A stretch of 64,000 bases of DNA from Bettongia penicillata ogilbyi (GCA_023548195.1 JAJHZJ010000082.1:1270001-1334000), one strand, 5' to 3'. Positions 11,430 through 21,984 are shown, counted from the stretch's first letter. Notes: generated by a model not told the origin, from the sequence alone. A program made the numbers and translations.

Positions 11430-12010
11430 CAGAATCTTTTTGGAGGATTCAGGGGACTGCATTTTTTTCTTGAAAGTGTTTTCTTTTTATTCTCACACTT
11501 GGCAAATGATTGGTTATATGTATGAGATGAAGGCAGGGGAAGAGTCAAGGATGATTTTTGAGCTTGAGAAACTGGGTCACTGGAAAGATGGTGGTGTTCT
11601 CAACAATAGTAAGGAATTTGGGAAGGGTGGTGGGTTTACATAATGATTCCTGTTTTGGACATGCTCAGTTTGAGATGTTGATGGGAGATCTGGGTGAAAA
11701 AATATAATAGGCAATTGGTAATGTGAAACTAAAGTCAAGCCTGAGATAGGACTGGGTAGAGAGATTTGAGGGTTATTTATGTGAACACAAATTAAACCCA
11801 TGGGAGCTGATGAGGTAATCAAGAGAAAAAAGAAGAGTCCAGGATAGACACTTGGAATCAAGAATATCCTCTCTTACTCTTAGGGGGTAGGTGACAGATG
11901 ATGATGACTTTAGCAAAGCAGACTGGGGGACAGCAGGTGGGAGAATTGGGGGAAGAGAGTTAGGAGACAGTGGCAAAAAAATTAGGCCAAGTAGGTTGAG
12001 GAAGTGTTTT
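11430..12010 (-). mobile_element. L2-type LINE fragment
   Basis: Minus-strand L2: gagcttgagaaactgggtca, gatggtggtgttctcaaca, ttttggacatgctcagtttg, ttaaacccatgggagctgat, gagtccaggatagac. The complement at 11861-11577 holds the peptide SSAPMGL seen in the matching part of the 35.2-35.9 kb L2. Confidence 0.8.
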
Positions 12011-12376
12011 CCTTGAAGTTTTGCTTCTGGTGTTTTGGAGTTATTCTCCTCTTTTTGGGGTTGTATCTTGGGCATTCCTGGAATTCTAAGATTTTATCTT
12101 TTTTGTTTACTCATTTTTCCCATTTTGTTTTCTTGATTGGGACTTTGAGTTAGGGTCAAGCTTTGTGCACTTCTGTGCCTTACATGGTCCTCACTCATCT
12201 TATCTTGGGTCCTGCCACCGTATTCTTTAAGTATTAAGTGTTGTGATACTCGGGGATCACAGCTTGAGCAAGGAAGCTATAAAACTTTGTGATCAGGTCA
12301 AGGGCATGGTCTGATCTTTGTCTTCCTGGATTTTACAGGCTCTAGGTTCCAATTTGGATATAGGCAACACAGCAAT

Positions 12377-12612
12377 AGGCAAGTTAGGTGACTTAGTACA
12401 TAGAGCTCTGGACCTAGAGTCCGGAAGACATGAGTTCATATCCAGCCTCAGGCATTCACTAGCTGTGTGACTCTAGGCAAGTCACTTAACCTCTGTTTGC
12501 CTTAAGCCACTGGAGGAGGAAATAAATGGCAAACCACTCTAGCATCCTTGCCAAGAAAACCCCATTTGGGGTCGTGAAGAATCAGACGCGACTAAATAAC
12601 TGAATAACAACT
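12377..12612 (+). mobile_element. WALLSI-like marsupial SINE
   Basis: Full-length-looking: gagctctggacctagagtcc, agctgtgtgactctaggcaa, aatggcaaaccactctagca, ccttgccaagaaaacccca, ttggggtcgtgaagaatcag, ending aactgaataacaact. Confidence 0.88.
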
Positions 12613-12989
12613 CCTACAATGACACAGTTATAGCCTTGTCCCAATGGATGGTAGCTAGCTAGCCCTTGTCAGCTCGTTTGAAGGCTCAGCAGACTCATAG
12701 CTGTCTTAGCTCTATTATGGGTCTGATCTGTTCTAAGGGTGTTGCTGGCCTTGCACTGTTCTAGTCCTAAGGCTGAGTCCATGATCTGTGCTGCAGACCT
12801 AGATCTGTTTTGAGTGTGGGATCTTCTCTGGGTGACCCTGTTCTGTTGATCTATTTGCTGTCCCTCTCCTTGTTTCCTGTGCTTTCTTACTGTTTCTCCA
12901 AGTAGAGTCTAAGCTACCTGAGCACAAAAACTATGGCTGATACTTCTTTAGTTCTCGTAGTGCCTCGCTCCTGAAATCCACAGTGAATT
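12613..12989. other. Single-copy-looking stretch
   Basis: No clear repeat. 12905-12975 is faintly like an L2 3' end (agagtctaagctacctgagc), too weak to call. Confidence 0.3.
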
Positions 12990-13252
12990 AAGGTAGCATA
13001 GTGACAAGAACTCTGGACTTGGGGTCAGGAAGACCTGAGCTTGAATCCTGCCTCAATCATTTACTAGCTGTGTGACTCTAAGCAAGTCTCTTAAGCTCTC
13101 AGCCTCAGTTTTCTCATCCATAAAATGGGCATAATAAGAATAGTACCTACCTGACAGGGTCATTGCAAGAATCAAAGGAGATTATGTATGTAAAGAACTT
13201 TGTAAACCTTCAAGTGCTATATAAATGTTATTTATTTATTATTGTTATCACT
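12990..13252 (+). mobile_element. MIR-type SINE, full length
   Basis: taaggtagcatagtgacaag, cttggggtcaggaagacctg, agctgtgtgactctaagcaa, ataaaatgggcataataag, tgtaaagaactttgtaaacc, ataaatgttatttatttatt. It ends in an ACT-rich trinucleotide stretch (13247-13288). Confidence 0.88.
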
Positions 13253-13288
13253 ACTACTGCTACTACTACAACTACTGCTGCTACAACA

Positions 13289-13585
13289 GGGGCAGCTAGG
13301 TGGTACAGTGGATAAGTAATCAGTGCAGGAATCAGGAGGACCTGAGTTCAAATCTCACCTCAGACACTTGACACTCACTAGCTGTGTGACCTTGGATAAG
13401 TCACTTGACCCCAATTGCTTCAACCTGATGAACATCTGGTCACTGGATTCAGATGGCTCTGGAGGAGAAGTGAGGCTGGTGACCTGCACAGCCTTCCCTC
13501 ACTCAAAACAAAGTCAAGTACAAGTCAAGTCATTATTTCTCTGACGGCATGGTCTTCTTTGGCAATGAAGGATGAACACACACAC
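13289..13585 (+). mobile_element. MAR1-like SINE, full length
   Basis: Best complete copy in the window: head ggggcagctaggtggtacag, tcaggaggacctgagttcaa, agctgtgtgaccttggataa, middle tggctctggaggagaagtga, gacctgcacagccttccctc, tail catggtcttctttggcaatg. Embedded in an ACT/GCT trinucleotide-rich stretch on both sides. Confidence 0.88.
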
Positions 13586-14008
13586 TGCTACAGCAACAAC
13601 AACTGCTTTACTACTAGTTATTATTCCAGGTATCAAATAGAGAGGCCCTCAGTGTTCAAATCACATCAGACCCATTTTACTACTGGGGATAAGAGGGCCC
13701 TAGGACTTGGGGTTTCATGAGTTACCGTTTTATTTTCTCAGACAGGGCTCTTTCTGGTCCTCAGGTCAATTTAAGAGATCTGATTTTAAAACCAGTGTGG
13801 GAAGGGTTGCTGGGAGGTACCTTAGCTCTGGCCAGAATGATGAGTGACCCTGACAAAATCCTGTTAGTGTGTTAGTGAGAGGAGTGGTGCAGCTATACTC
13901 CCTGAGTTTGCCTTCTCTATTTCTCTGAGAGAGGAAATATACTGGCATCAGTTACAGTCGGAGCATCAAAGCAGTTAGACAGTTTTTGCGTTTATAGAAT
14001 CACTTAAA
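13586..14008. other. Single-copy-looking stretch
   Basis: Begins with interrupted ACA/ACT triplets, then no repeat family that I recognise. Confidence 0.35.
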
Positions 14009-14257
14009 TAGTGGTGGCACAGGGGATGAAGTGCCAGGCCTGAAGTCAGGAAGACTCATCTTCCCGAGTTCAAATCTGGCCTGAGATACGAGCTGTGTGA
14101 CCCTAGGCACGCTACTTACACCTTTCTGCCTCAGTTTCCTCATATGTAAAATAGGATGGAGAAGAAAATAGCAAATCCTATCAGTTTCTTTGCCAAGAAA
14201 ATTCCAAATGGGGTCACAAAGTGTTGGGAAGACCAAAATGACTGAATAACAAAATGC
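14009..14257 (+). mobile_element. WALLSI-like marsupial SINE
   Basis: aggcctgaagtcaggaagac, gagttcaaatctggcctga, tttgccaagaaaattccaaa, tggggtcacaaagtgttgg, actgaataacaaaatg. Confidence 0.85.
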
Positions 14258-14511
14258 CCTGTAATAGTGCCCGCTGGAGGGGAGCCTCTTCCAACAAGAG
14301 CTTCATTTTCCTTGGTGTCTCTCCTCCCCCCTTCCCTCAATTTTATGACTTCGCACAGAATGAATCCCGTAAGCCTGGCTTCCCCCTTGGTATTTCTACT
14401 CTGCAGATTGTGAGTATGGCCTGAAAAATGTCCATCTTTGATTTTCCTTTGTCACAGTCAGCTGAAAGGCTAGGACTAGTGAACCGGCTAATTAGGAATG
14501 TAGGATAATCA

Positions 14512-14690
14512 GACTGAGAGATGAGAAGGACCTTGGAGATCATCTAATCCTACCTACTCATTTTACAGGTGAGGAAACTGAGGCCCAGAGAGGGGGAATG
14601 GCTTGCCCAAGGCTACTTAGGAAGAGAGTAGGGATTTGAACTAGGTCTTTTGACTCCAAATTCACTGTTCATTCCACTACACCAGATAAT
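14512..14690 (-). mobile_element. MIR/THER1-type SINE
   Basis: Reverse-oriented: ggaccttggagatcatctaa, ttacaggtgaggaaactgag, gcccagagagggggaatgg, gatttgaactaggtctttt, cattccactacaccagat. Confidence 0.85.
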
Positions 14691-15077
14691 AATCCTTTTT
14701 GTAGAATGTAGGAGACTTCTATTCCTACCTCACCTCCTTCTCAATTAAATAAAGATGATAGGCATGGTCACAGCAAAGATCAGAAGCTGAGTTTTGAAGA
14801 ATTCTACTGTCTCGCCAATATCAGACAGTAAAATCTTGCATATTTGAAATATAAGTAACTGAGAGGCAATCAATATTCTAATATTTAGTTTTAATTGGTT
14901 GAAATGAATCTTCTTTGACTGGTACCAGTTAATAATCGGGAATCTAGCCTGTGGGCAACTATTAAGCAACTTCATCTGTGATTTCACCAACGCCATTTTG
15001 AATAAGCCCATATTGGATTAATGAAGTTTCTTGAAACTCTAGAATAGATTTAAGGAACTCACAAATATAGCCAAGTA
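14691..15077. other. Single-copy-looking stretch
   Basis: AT-rich and without a recognised repeat. An 88-codon minus-strand frame at 15011-14745 lacks motifs. Confidence 0.35.
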
Positions 15078-15835
15078 CCAGTCACAGTGCTAGGTATGGA
15101 AGATCCAAAGACAAAAATGGAATTATCCTTGATATCAATAAACTTACCTTTTACTTAGTGGGGGCGGGGAGAGGTAGGAAGGGAAGTACCATGTACATAG
15201 ATAAGTCAGGACAAAATATACGAAAAGCAATACAAATCAATTTCAGGGGGTTGAGTAGAGTCCTCTGAGTAGATCAGGAAAGACCTGATGTAGAACATGG
15301 TACTTCAGCTGAACTTGGAAGAGAGATAAGGAGAGAGAGGGTACCAGGTATTGGGGACAGCCTGTAAAAAAGGAGGTGGTAGATGGTAGGTCATGTACAA
15401 GGAACAGCAAGTAGACCAGATGACCTGGAAGGAGGAGGATATGAAAGATACCTGGAAAGATGCATTGGAGTCATATATTTAAATACCATAGAGAGGGTTT
15501 CATATCTGATTCTAGGAGTAATAGGGAGCCGCTGGAGTTTGTTGAGTGGGAGGTAGTGTGTGTGAGAGAGACATGATCAGAGCAACATTTTAGGACAATC
15601 ATATTGGCGGCTGTTGTTCATCCTTCCTTCTTGAAGAGGACCTTGACATCAGGAACATGACTTGCAAGTGAATTGGATCCCAATGATGGAAGGCTGCACA
15701 AAGTCACCAGCCTCACTCTCTCCTCTGGAGTCATCTGGGTCCAAAGGCCAGACATAGATCAGGACAAGAGGAGATGGCCCCCTTACCGGCAGCTGACTAG
15801 AGGATGGATGAGAGCTAGGAGATACTTGAGATTTT
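15078..15835 (-). mobile_element. L2-type LINE copy split by a SINE
   Basis: Minus-strand L2: ccagtcacagtgctaggtat, atagggagccgctggagttt, attggcggctg, then, after the SINE, gaggatggatgagagctagg and gatacttgag. The two sides join at the matching position of an L2. Confidence 0.78.
15614..15787 (-). mobile_element. MAR1-like SINE inserted in L2
   Basis: Truncated reverse copy: cttcttgaagaggaccttga, catgacttgcaagtgaattg, agtcaccagcctcactctc. Flanked by an 8-bp repeat, ggcggctg (15606-15613) and ggcagctg (15788-15795), with L2 resuming afterwards. Confidence 0.8.
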
Positions 15836-15950
15836 TGAGCTGGAGGATGCCTTAGAGATTATTCCTTAATCTATAGGGGACCTGAGACCTTTTCTGAAAA
15901 AAGAAGTTGACTTGCCCAAGGTCACAGAACTAGCACTAAAACAAAGGTGT
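15836..15950 (-). mobile_element. MIR/THER1-type SINE fragment
   Basis: gagctggaggatgccttaga, gatcattc-like text, gttgacttgcccaaggtcac and agaactagcac in reverse orientation. Confidence 0.65.
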
Positions 15951-15966
15951 TATTCCTGTGTAGTAC

Positions 15967-16057
15967 TTTCTCATTCCTCCTTCCCCCACCCCTGCTTCTT
16001 CCTTCTTTCCCCTCACTTTTCTCTTCCTCTTCTTCTTTTCTTTCTTCCTTATCTTTT
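15967..16057. repeat. Pyrimidine-rich low-complexity tract
   Basis: Almost wholly C and T on the plus strand (cttcctcttcttcttttctt and similar). Confidence 0.85.
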
Positions 16058-16257
16058 CAGTAAACCAAGGAGAAGTGTAATGAGAGCCATGATGTACCTC
16101 AACAATGCTCTTCTAGTCTAAGCAGTGTCTGCACCTGTAGTCCAGAGAAGCAGAACTCACGGCCTGAGTACAGGGATTCTCTCCATGGGAGAGAAATTCT
16201 CTTAGATCCTAGGCTCTCACTCAGAATTATGCTGTTTATGTTATAAATGCATGCTGA

Positions 16258-16425
16258 AGTTTGCAAAGCACTACACATTTGCTACATTATTTGATATCAA
16301 CAACAGTCCTGGGAAGTAGACAGAAAAAGTATTATTTTGAGGCTCAGAGAGTTTAAACAACTTCCCCATGGTCACATGGCTAATAAAGGTCAGAGGCAGA
16401 ATTAGAACCCAGGTCTTTTTTGATT
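16258..16425 (-). mobile_element. MIR-type SINE
   Basis: Reverse: gtttgcaaagcactacacat, tgaggctcagagagtttaaa, catggtcacatggctaataa, tagaacccaggtc. First of a chain of abutting SINEs. Confidence 0.75.
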
Positions 16426-16427
16426 CC

Positions 16428-16573
16428 ATGGGCAAGTCACTTGACCTCTGTCTGCTTCAGTTTCCTCATCTGCAAAATTAAATAATGCCACCCACCTGCC
16501 AGAATTACCGTGAGGATAAATTGAGATGGTATTTGATAATCTTAAAGCACTGTACAGATGCTAGCTATTACCT
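16428..16573 (+). mobile_element. MIR-type SINE, 5'-truncated
   Basis: gggcaagtcacttgacctct, tcagtttcctcatctgcaaa, accgtgaggataaattgag, taaagcactgtacagatgct. Confidence 0.8.
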
Positions 16574-16574
16574 G

Positions 16575-16744
16575 GTTCAATCCCCTCACTTTAGATATAA
16601 GAAAAATGAAACTCAAGTGGATAAGTTAATTGCCTAACACACCATCAAGTTAGAGGTGGAAGGGGAAGGATTTAAAACCAGATCTTTGGACTCCAAAATA
16701 CAGTGCTTTTTCTGCTATTGTACCAGGCTGTCTTTTAGCGCCTT
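16575..16744 (-). mobile_element. MIR/THER1-type SINE
   Basis: Reverse: caatcccctcactttagata, aaaaatgaaactcaagtgg, gtgctttttctgctattgta. Decayed. Confidence 0.65.
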
Positions 16745-17130
16745 GTCTTTCTCACCTGGAAAATGGAAATAATTATATCTGCTCTGTTTACTTCATAGGG
16801 TGGCTCTAAGGATCAAATGGGGTAACCAGGTGGTATAGGAGATAGAGTGCCGACCCTGGAGTTAGGAACACTTCTTTGTGAGTTCAAATCTGGCCTCATC
16901 AGCTTTGGGACCCCAGGCAAGTCACTTAGCTCTATTTGCCTCAGTTTCTTCGTCTGTAAAATGAGTAAAAGAAAATGGCAAACCACTCCAGGATCTTTGT
17001 TAAGAAAACCCCAAATGGGATCATGAAGAGCCAGGTAAGGCTGAAAAAGACTGAGCCATAGCAACAAGAAAAGGTCAAATGAGATGATGGTTGTGGGGGT
17101 ATTAGGCAAATTGTGGAGTATTGTCCAAAA
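16745..17130 (+). mobile_element. MIR-type SINE split by WALLSI
   Basis: Left piece ctcacctggaaaatggaaat, tagggtggctctaaggatca; right piece gtcaaatgagatgatggttg. Together they follow the MIR order, with a second SINE between. Confidence 0.7.
16820..17069 (+). mobile_element. WALLSI-like SINE nested in MIR
   Basis: gtaaccaggtggtataggag, gagttcaaatctggcctcat, aatggcaaaccactccagga, aaaaccccaaatgggatcat. Flanked by a 12-bp direct repeat, 10 of 12 identical (16808-16819 and 17070-17081). Confidence 0.88.
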
Positions 17131-18144
17131 TCAGTGATCATCATGCATCTATGCTGATCCCCGGGAATATAATATTTTAATCAGAAGAGAAACTCCCTGC
17201 CAATAGCCTGATTCCTCTTCTTAATAAGAACAAGAGTCCGTGCCATTCCTCAGCCCTCCTGGAGGGAGGAATGGCCTCTCGTTTTGTATGCTTTATAGGG
17301 ATATCTATCCTCAGCCTGCGGTTTATGAGCAGTGTTCTCCCAGTAGGTGGGAGCCATGGCTCATGTTAATTAATTCCCTTCCTACCTTGGCGCCATGGAG
17401 GGTGAGGAATGGTTTTGTATTAAGGCAAGGGTGGTTACAGTCCAAGAAGAGATCATGTAAGAGTGGCATGTTCTCATTCAACTTAAGCACTCCCTCCTGT
17501 CTCCCCTGTGTGAGCCCAACCTGGGGCTTCTTGTGGCTAAGGATCCTAAGCCTTGGATTCTTGACTCTGGGAGGGGCATGTCTGGTGGCTGCTGATAAAT
17601 GCTGTTAAAATCCTTCCATCAAGTCCAGAGGATGCTGAGAGGGCTGGTTTTTTTTCTCTTGATCTCTGTAAATCATCATTGCTTCCTCTGTTTTCCTTCT
17701 GGGTGGGAAACAGCAAAGGGATGGGGGAAAGGGAACAAATTAATTCCCTGAAAACTGGCCAAATGACTCAGTCATCATGGGACTTGCTCTTATGTATCAG
17801 AGCTACAACTTGGTCCCAGGTCTTCCAATTTCAGGTCCAGATTCTCTGTTCACCTCCCCCAGCTTTCCACCTCTCATTCTGGGGACAGTGATCAGATCAA
17901 TCCATCACTTACTGCAAGAAAGAGGGTGACAATCGCAGTCAGGCACTATCTCCTGTTTGAGTTCCAGACTCCAACACCTAACCCAGTACCCAGTGCTTAG
18001 AAAGGGCTTGATAATACAAGTTGTAAAATACATTAAAAATTAAGCCTTCGTATGACTTCATTGTGGGTGAAAGAGTAGTATTTACTAAGTTTTAAAGAAA
18101 TTTCAGGGCAGGGCTATCTTTTAATATATAACAAATATAATGAT
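17131..18144. other. Long single-copy-looking stretch
   Basis: Contains a 122-codon plus-strand frame (17240-17608) with no recognisable motif, and a faint L2 3' end at about 17975-18015. I see no reliable gene or repeat. Confidence 0.35.
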
Positions 18145-18250
18145 GGAGAGACTATATGGTGCAATAAACAGAGGGGCCTACCTTAGGGTCAGGAAGACCT
18201 AGGTTGGAGTCCTAGTTTTGATGCAGACTAGCTGTGTGACCCCCAGAGTT
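18145..18250 (+). mobile_element. MIR-type SINE, 5' part
   Basis: agactatatggtgcaataaa, taccttagggtcaggaagac, agactagctgtgtgacccc. It breaks off at the CA/TA microsatellite. Confidence 0.7.
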
Positions 18251-18260
18251 GTCAATATGC

Positions 18261-18262
18261 AT

Positions 18263-18293
<31 letters not shown>

Positions 18294-18309
18294 TATATAT
18301 ATATATATT
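18261..18309. repeat. (CA)n(TA)n compound microsatellite
   Basis: About 13 CA units, then about 8 TA units, placed where the MIR core would continue. Confidence 0.95.
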
Positions 18310-18423
18310 TTGGTGAAGGGCCTTCACGTACCGGAAGTTCTCACTAAATACAATACTAGGTTTCACTTGCATTTAAATATTTACTAGATGTTTTCGCTAA
18401 TATGCCCTTATTTGATTCTTACA

Positions 18424-18458
18424 TGTGTGTGCGTGTGCGTGTGTGTGTGTGTGTGTGA
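18424..18458. repeat. (TG)n microsatellite
   Basis: TG units with two GC interruptions at the 5' side. It lies about 120 bp from the CA/TA tract and has complementary strand sense. Confidence 0.95.
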
Positions 18459-18939
18459 CATTTTTCTATACTGAGGGAAACAGATTTGTTGCAAAGCTTG
18501 ATTTTTGTCTTATCTATAAATTGGCCAGCAGGGGGAGGACAAACACAACCATCTGTCCTACCATTTTTTTTCCCTCTGTACTGCTCTGCCCAGGTGGGGA
18601 TGGAAACAGCCATAGCCAAGGTCTGATTGTGTAGGGGTGATATAGTGGAAGCCCTGACTTACTGAGAATCACAGAAGATAGGAGTAAGAGAGGGGCAGGG
18701 AGCTGAAGGATGTAAATAGTCAGGTGTCTGTACTGCATATATCTGCCCAGAAAACAATGGCCTACCCCGTACTAGGGGGGAATCTGATGGAGTTTAGTAA
18801 AGGGTCATCATCTCTGGAGAATACAGTGTTGATTGAAACAACGCCATCAAAGTCAGGACCTTTGGTTTCCCCGGACTTGCTTTGCTGCCTACGTACTGCG
18901 TACCTTGGATGAAAAAACTTTACATCTCAGGGCCACAGC
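18459..18939. other. Single-copy-looking stretch
   Basis: No repeat recognised. Overlapping short frames on both strands carry no motif. Confidence 0.35.
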
Positions 18940-19068
18940 TATAAAACAGTGGATAATACTTGACCTGATTTGCTAAAAGGGTTGTGGTAAGACTCCAACA
19001 GGAGAATATTCTGAAAGTACTTTGCAAATGGCAAAGTCATACACAAATATGATGGATCATTGTTATAA
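18940..19068 (+). mobile_element. MIR-type SINE, 3' half
   Basis: aaaagggttgtggtaagac, gaaagtactttgcaaatggc, atcattgttataagg. Only the tail half is recognisable. Confidence 0.55.
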
Positions 19069-19227
19069 GGCTGAAGTACTAATATAGGAGTCCCGAATAT
19101 TTAGGTGAGTGGTTAACCACAAGGAGTAATAGTCAAAAGATGATACAAACAAATCACTTAAATATTTTGGATCTCACTTTTTTTCACGGAATTTTACAAA
19201 CATTTATCAAGTACCTGCTATGTTCAA

Positions 19228-19350
19228 AGACATAGAGGCAATGTGATATAGTGGATAGAGGATTAGTCGGGAAGACCAGAGTTCAAGTTTTGCCTCTACT
19301 TGTATTAGCTGTGTGGTCATTAGTAAGTCCTTTTATCTCTCTGTGTGCCT
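19228..19350 (+). mobile_element. MIR-type SINE, 5' part
   Basis: gaggcaatgtgatatagtgg, gggaagaccagagttcaagt, attagctgtgtggtcattag, cttttatctctctgtg. Confidence 0.65.
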
Positions 19351-19439
19351 GGTGATACTGGTGAAGTAACTGGTTTTGACTGGAAAACACTAATCTAGAC
19401 ACTTGGGAGATAAAGATGAAAAATGACTAAATCATAAAT

Positions 19440-19552
19440 TAAGAAGAGAAAGGAAACTTGGAGGTCATCTAATACAACTTTCTCATTATATGAATGAAGA
19501 AGCTGAGAACTCGAGGTAAAATGACTTGCTCAAGGTAACTAGATAGGAGGAG
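19440..19552 (-). mobile_element. MIR/THER1-type SINE fragment
   Basis: Reverse: ggaaacttggaggtcatcta, gaagaagctgagaactcg, aatgacttgctcaaggtaac. Confidence 0.65.
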
Positions 19553-19554
19553 GC

Positions 19555-20108
19555 AGTGTTTTCAAGGAGATTACAATTGAATAGAGGAAAAATGTATGCA
19601 TATAAGTGTGATGCAAGGAGAGCTATAATAGGGTCAAAGCAGAAGTCCAGACCCAGTGTTCTAAGACTATTTGAAGATGGCAAAATAAATTCCTACTGGG
19701 GGTTTGAAGGAAGACTTCATGGAGAAAGTGACCCTTGAGCCAGATCTTTAAGGATTTTGATAGGCAGAGATGAGGAAGGGGTGCATTCTGGGCTTGTGGG
19801 GCTGCTTCTAGGAAATGAGTGTAACATGGGATGGGGAACATCTAGGAATCCAGTTTGACTGAAACCTGAGGACCTGGTCTAGGGTGCTGGCAGCACAGTG
19901 GAAAAGAAGGGACAGCTCAACGTGAGAGAAGTTTTGAAGGCAGTATCAACATGGTTTAATGGCTGATTAGATATAGGTCATATCAGAATAAAAGACAACT
20001 AAAGATTTTGAATCTGAGTGACTAAGGTGAAGGGGATGCCCTCAACAGAACTAGGGAAGGTGGGGGTTGGGGGAGAGATGGATTTTAAGGGGAAGATGAA
20101 TAAATAAG
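19555..20108 (-). mobile_element. L2-type LINE fragment
   Basis: Minus-strand L2: gaaggaagacttcatggaga, aggcagagatgaggaagggg, tccagtttgactgaaacctg, gatgccctcaacagaactag. Frames broken. Confidence 0.7.
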
Positions 20109-20127
20109 ATAACTGTTTGAACTAGAT

Positions 20128-20329
20128 CAGGAGTGGGGAACCTGTGGGCCTCAAGGCCACATGTGGCCCTCTAGGTCCTCAAGTTCAGTGCTTTGACTGA
20201 ATCCAAACTTCATAGAACAAATGCCCTTAAAAAGGATTTGTTCCGTAAAACTTGGACTCAGTCAGAAGACAGAACCCAAGGATCTAGAAGACCATATGTG
20301 ACGTTGAGGCCTCAGGTTCCCCACCCCTA
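20128..20329. mobile_element. Near-palindromic non-autonomous hAT element
   Basis: About 200 bp whose two halves are inverted copies: the left end caggagtggggaacctgtgg pairs with the right end caggttccccacccct, and aaggccacatgtggccctct pairs with agaccatatgtgacgttgag. Flanked by an 8-bp duplication, aactagat / gactagat (20120-20127, 20330-20337), the size expected of hAT. Contains no transposase. Confidence 0.85.
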
Positions 20330-20337
20330 GACTAGAT

Positions 20338-20700
20338 GATTTCCAGGGCTATTCCCAGCTCTAATAATCTATAAATGCATTTCTTTTTGTGATAGTTTGT
20401 TACTGGCCACACAGACATATTAAAAGTGAGACTATAGTTAGGAAGGAGGAATACAATGGCCTGTATCCTGGGTTCAGTTTTGTTCCTAGGCTGTTTTCCC
20501 TTTTCCATTCATTTGCACTGAGGATCAAAACTTTGTAATCATGGGAGAACTGCCTAGTAAAAACTCTAGGTCCAGTAGACCACTATTCTGTAGCGTTACA
20601 TGTAATCAGCAGGGAAAGATACTTAACAGATACTGTAGTCACCATACCTATAGACCTGGAAGAGACTGCATGTCTTGCAGAGACTATAGGCATACAAAGT
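20338..20700. other. Single-copy-looking stretch
   Basis: No firm repeat match. It may include the start of the LTR candidate that follows. Confidence 0.3.
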
Positions 20701-20966
20701 AGACCATCGAGGAGCAGGTTCAGCATGAGGGACTTCATGACACCATTAGAGGATGTTGGGGGAATGAGTTATCCCTCAATGCATGTGCTCTAGCCAAACA
20801 TGCCCCTCTATGTATTCCCCATCTGTGTACTCTGTTTCTCCTGATCTTGTGTATATGTATGGGACCCTAGATTTAAGGAGGGAAATGTATTGCTGCTTTT
20901 TTTATTACACCATTTGTTTTGAACTAGTTGTGTCCTTTGGCTGACTAGAAAAAATGAACACATCAG
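20701..20966 (+). mobile_element. Possible decayed LTR, 3' part
   Basis: Ends gaacacatca, followed at 20967-20982 by cgggggctcatcaact, which partly resembles the proline-tRNA primer binding site that follows gammaretrovirus-like LTRs. Upstream CT-rich words are LTR-like. No gag or pol is visible and the 5' edge is unknown. It could be chance. Confidence 0.3.
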
Positions 20967-20982
20967 CGGGGGCTCATCAACT

Positions 20983-21454
20983 CCAATTTTTGAGTTGATG
21001 CACGCCTACAAAGTACCTTGAAGCTGGACTATCCTTGTCTAGGATGGTCACTCTGGAAGTTGAGGGTACCTGCAGGTGTACATTCAAATTTTGGATGGAA
21101 CAAACAATCTTAGTAAATACTAAAACTCAGATGAGTATCCAGGTCTCCTAATCATTATATTTTGTTGCATCTTATAAAATATTCACAAATAACTTTTCAT
21201 AGACTTTTAAAAGTTGAAAAATATTCCTATCATAATAATGGTAGCAGCAGCAACAACAATGATTTTGAAGGATTGGGGCTTTCCTAGAAGAGCTGGAAAG
21301 AACCAAAGATTTTAGCCACTATTTCTCCACCCTTGACCCCCATACACAACTTACATTTCTTGTCTAGCTTTCCTATTGTTGGGAAAGAATACTTATATCC
21401 TTGAGGGCTCTGAAGATTGGAGTGGCAGGCAGGGGCAGAGGCCATGGGCAGCAG
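20983..21454. other. Single-copy-looking stretch
   Basis: No retroviral coding sequence follows the LTR candidate and no other repeat is recognised. Confidence 0.35.
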
Positions 21455-21652
21455 TATAGTACCAGGAAAAGAAAGATAGATCTAGAATCAAGAGAACTTG
21501 GATTAAAATTCCAGCTTTGCAACTTACTATATATGTGACTTTGGGCAAGTTCTAACAACACTCTAGGTTTCATGCAAAATATAAAATTATGGGTTCAGCA
21601 TAGATAGACTTCTAAGGTACTTTCCAATTTTAAATTTATGATTCTATGATTT
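21455..21652 (+). mobile_element. MIR-type SINE, decayed
   Basis: aatcaagagaacttggatta, atatgtgactttgggcaagt, aaaatataaaattatgggtt, aggtactttccaattttaaa, tatgattctatga. Confidence 0.65.
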
Positions 21653-21783
21653 TTTTGGGGTGGTGATGGTGGTGGTAGTTAAGACAAGTATGAGAAGCGT
21701 AGGTTGGGGCCCCAAGTCTTGACTCTAGCTTATATCACCAGAGAGGTGTTTAATGAAGTAATGCTCATTAGAAAGCCAGGCAC

Positions 21784-21982
21784 AATGCCCGACCTGTTTT
21801 GCTTCACAGGTTCTTGCTTCCATCCCACTCCAAAGATAATACCCTTGTGCCTCTTTAAGAATTGAGGGAGTGAGCCGGTTGTTGAGAGGGGAGTCACAAC
21901 TCTTCTATCTTATTTTTAGCTTTTTCTCTGGCCTGGAAAGAGGACAATTTTGTCAAGATAGGGTGGGGAAAGTAATTTTTTT
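21784..21982. repeat. Diverged direct duplication, copy A
   Basis: About 200 bp matching 23977-24171 in the same orientation, roughly four-fifths identical by eye. Shared words: tccatcccact, tgtgcctctt, gggagtcacaact / gggaagtcacaact, ttatttttagctttt / ctatttttagctttc, gacaattttgtcaa / gacagttttgtcaa. I recognise no known family. Confidence 0.8.
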
Positions 21983-21984
21983 GT

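Noticed and set aside
13289..13340. tRNA-like A and B box text at SINE heads
   Set aside because: SINE heads are tRNA-derived. No intact tRNA gene or cloverleaf was found.
17240..17608. 122-codon open frame starting at an ATG
   Set aside because: No domain, no repeat match and no splice or frame support. Length is within chance for 64 kb.
18261..18458. CA and TG tracts 120 bp apart as a functional inverted repeat
   Set aside because: Both are simple microsatellites, and pairing follows trivially from their composition.
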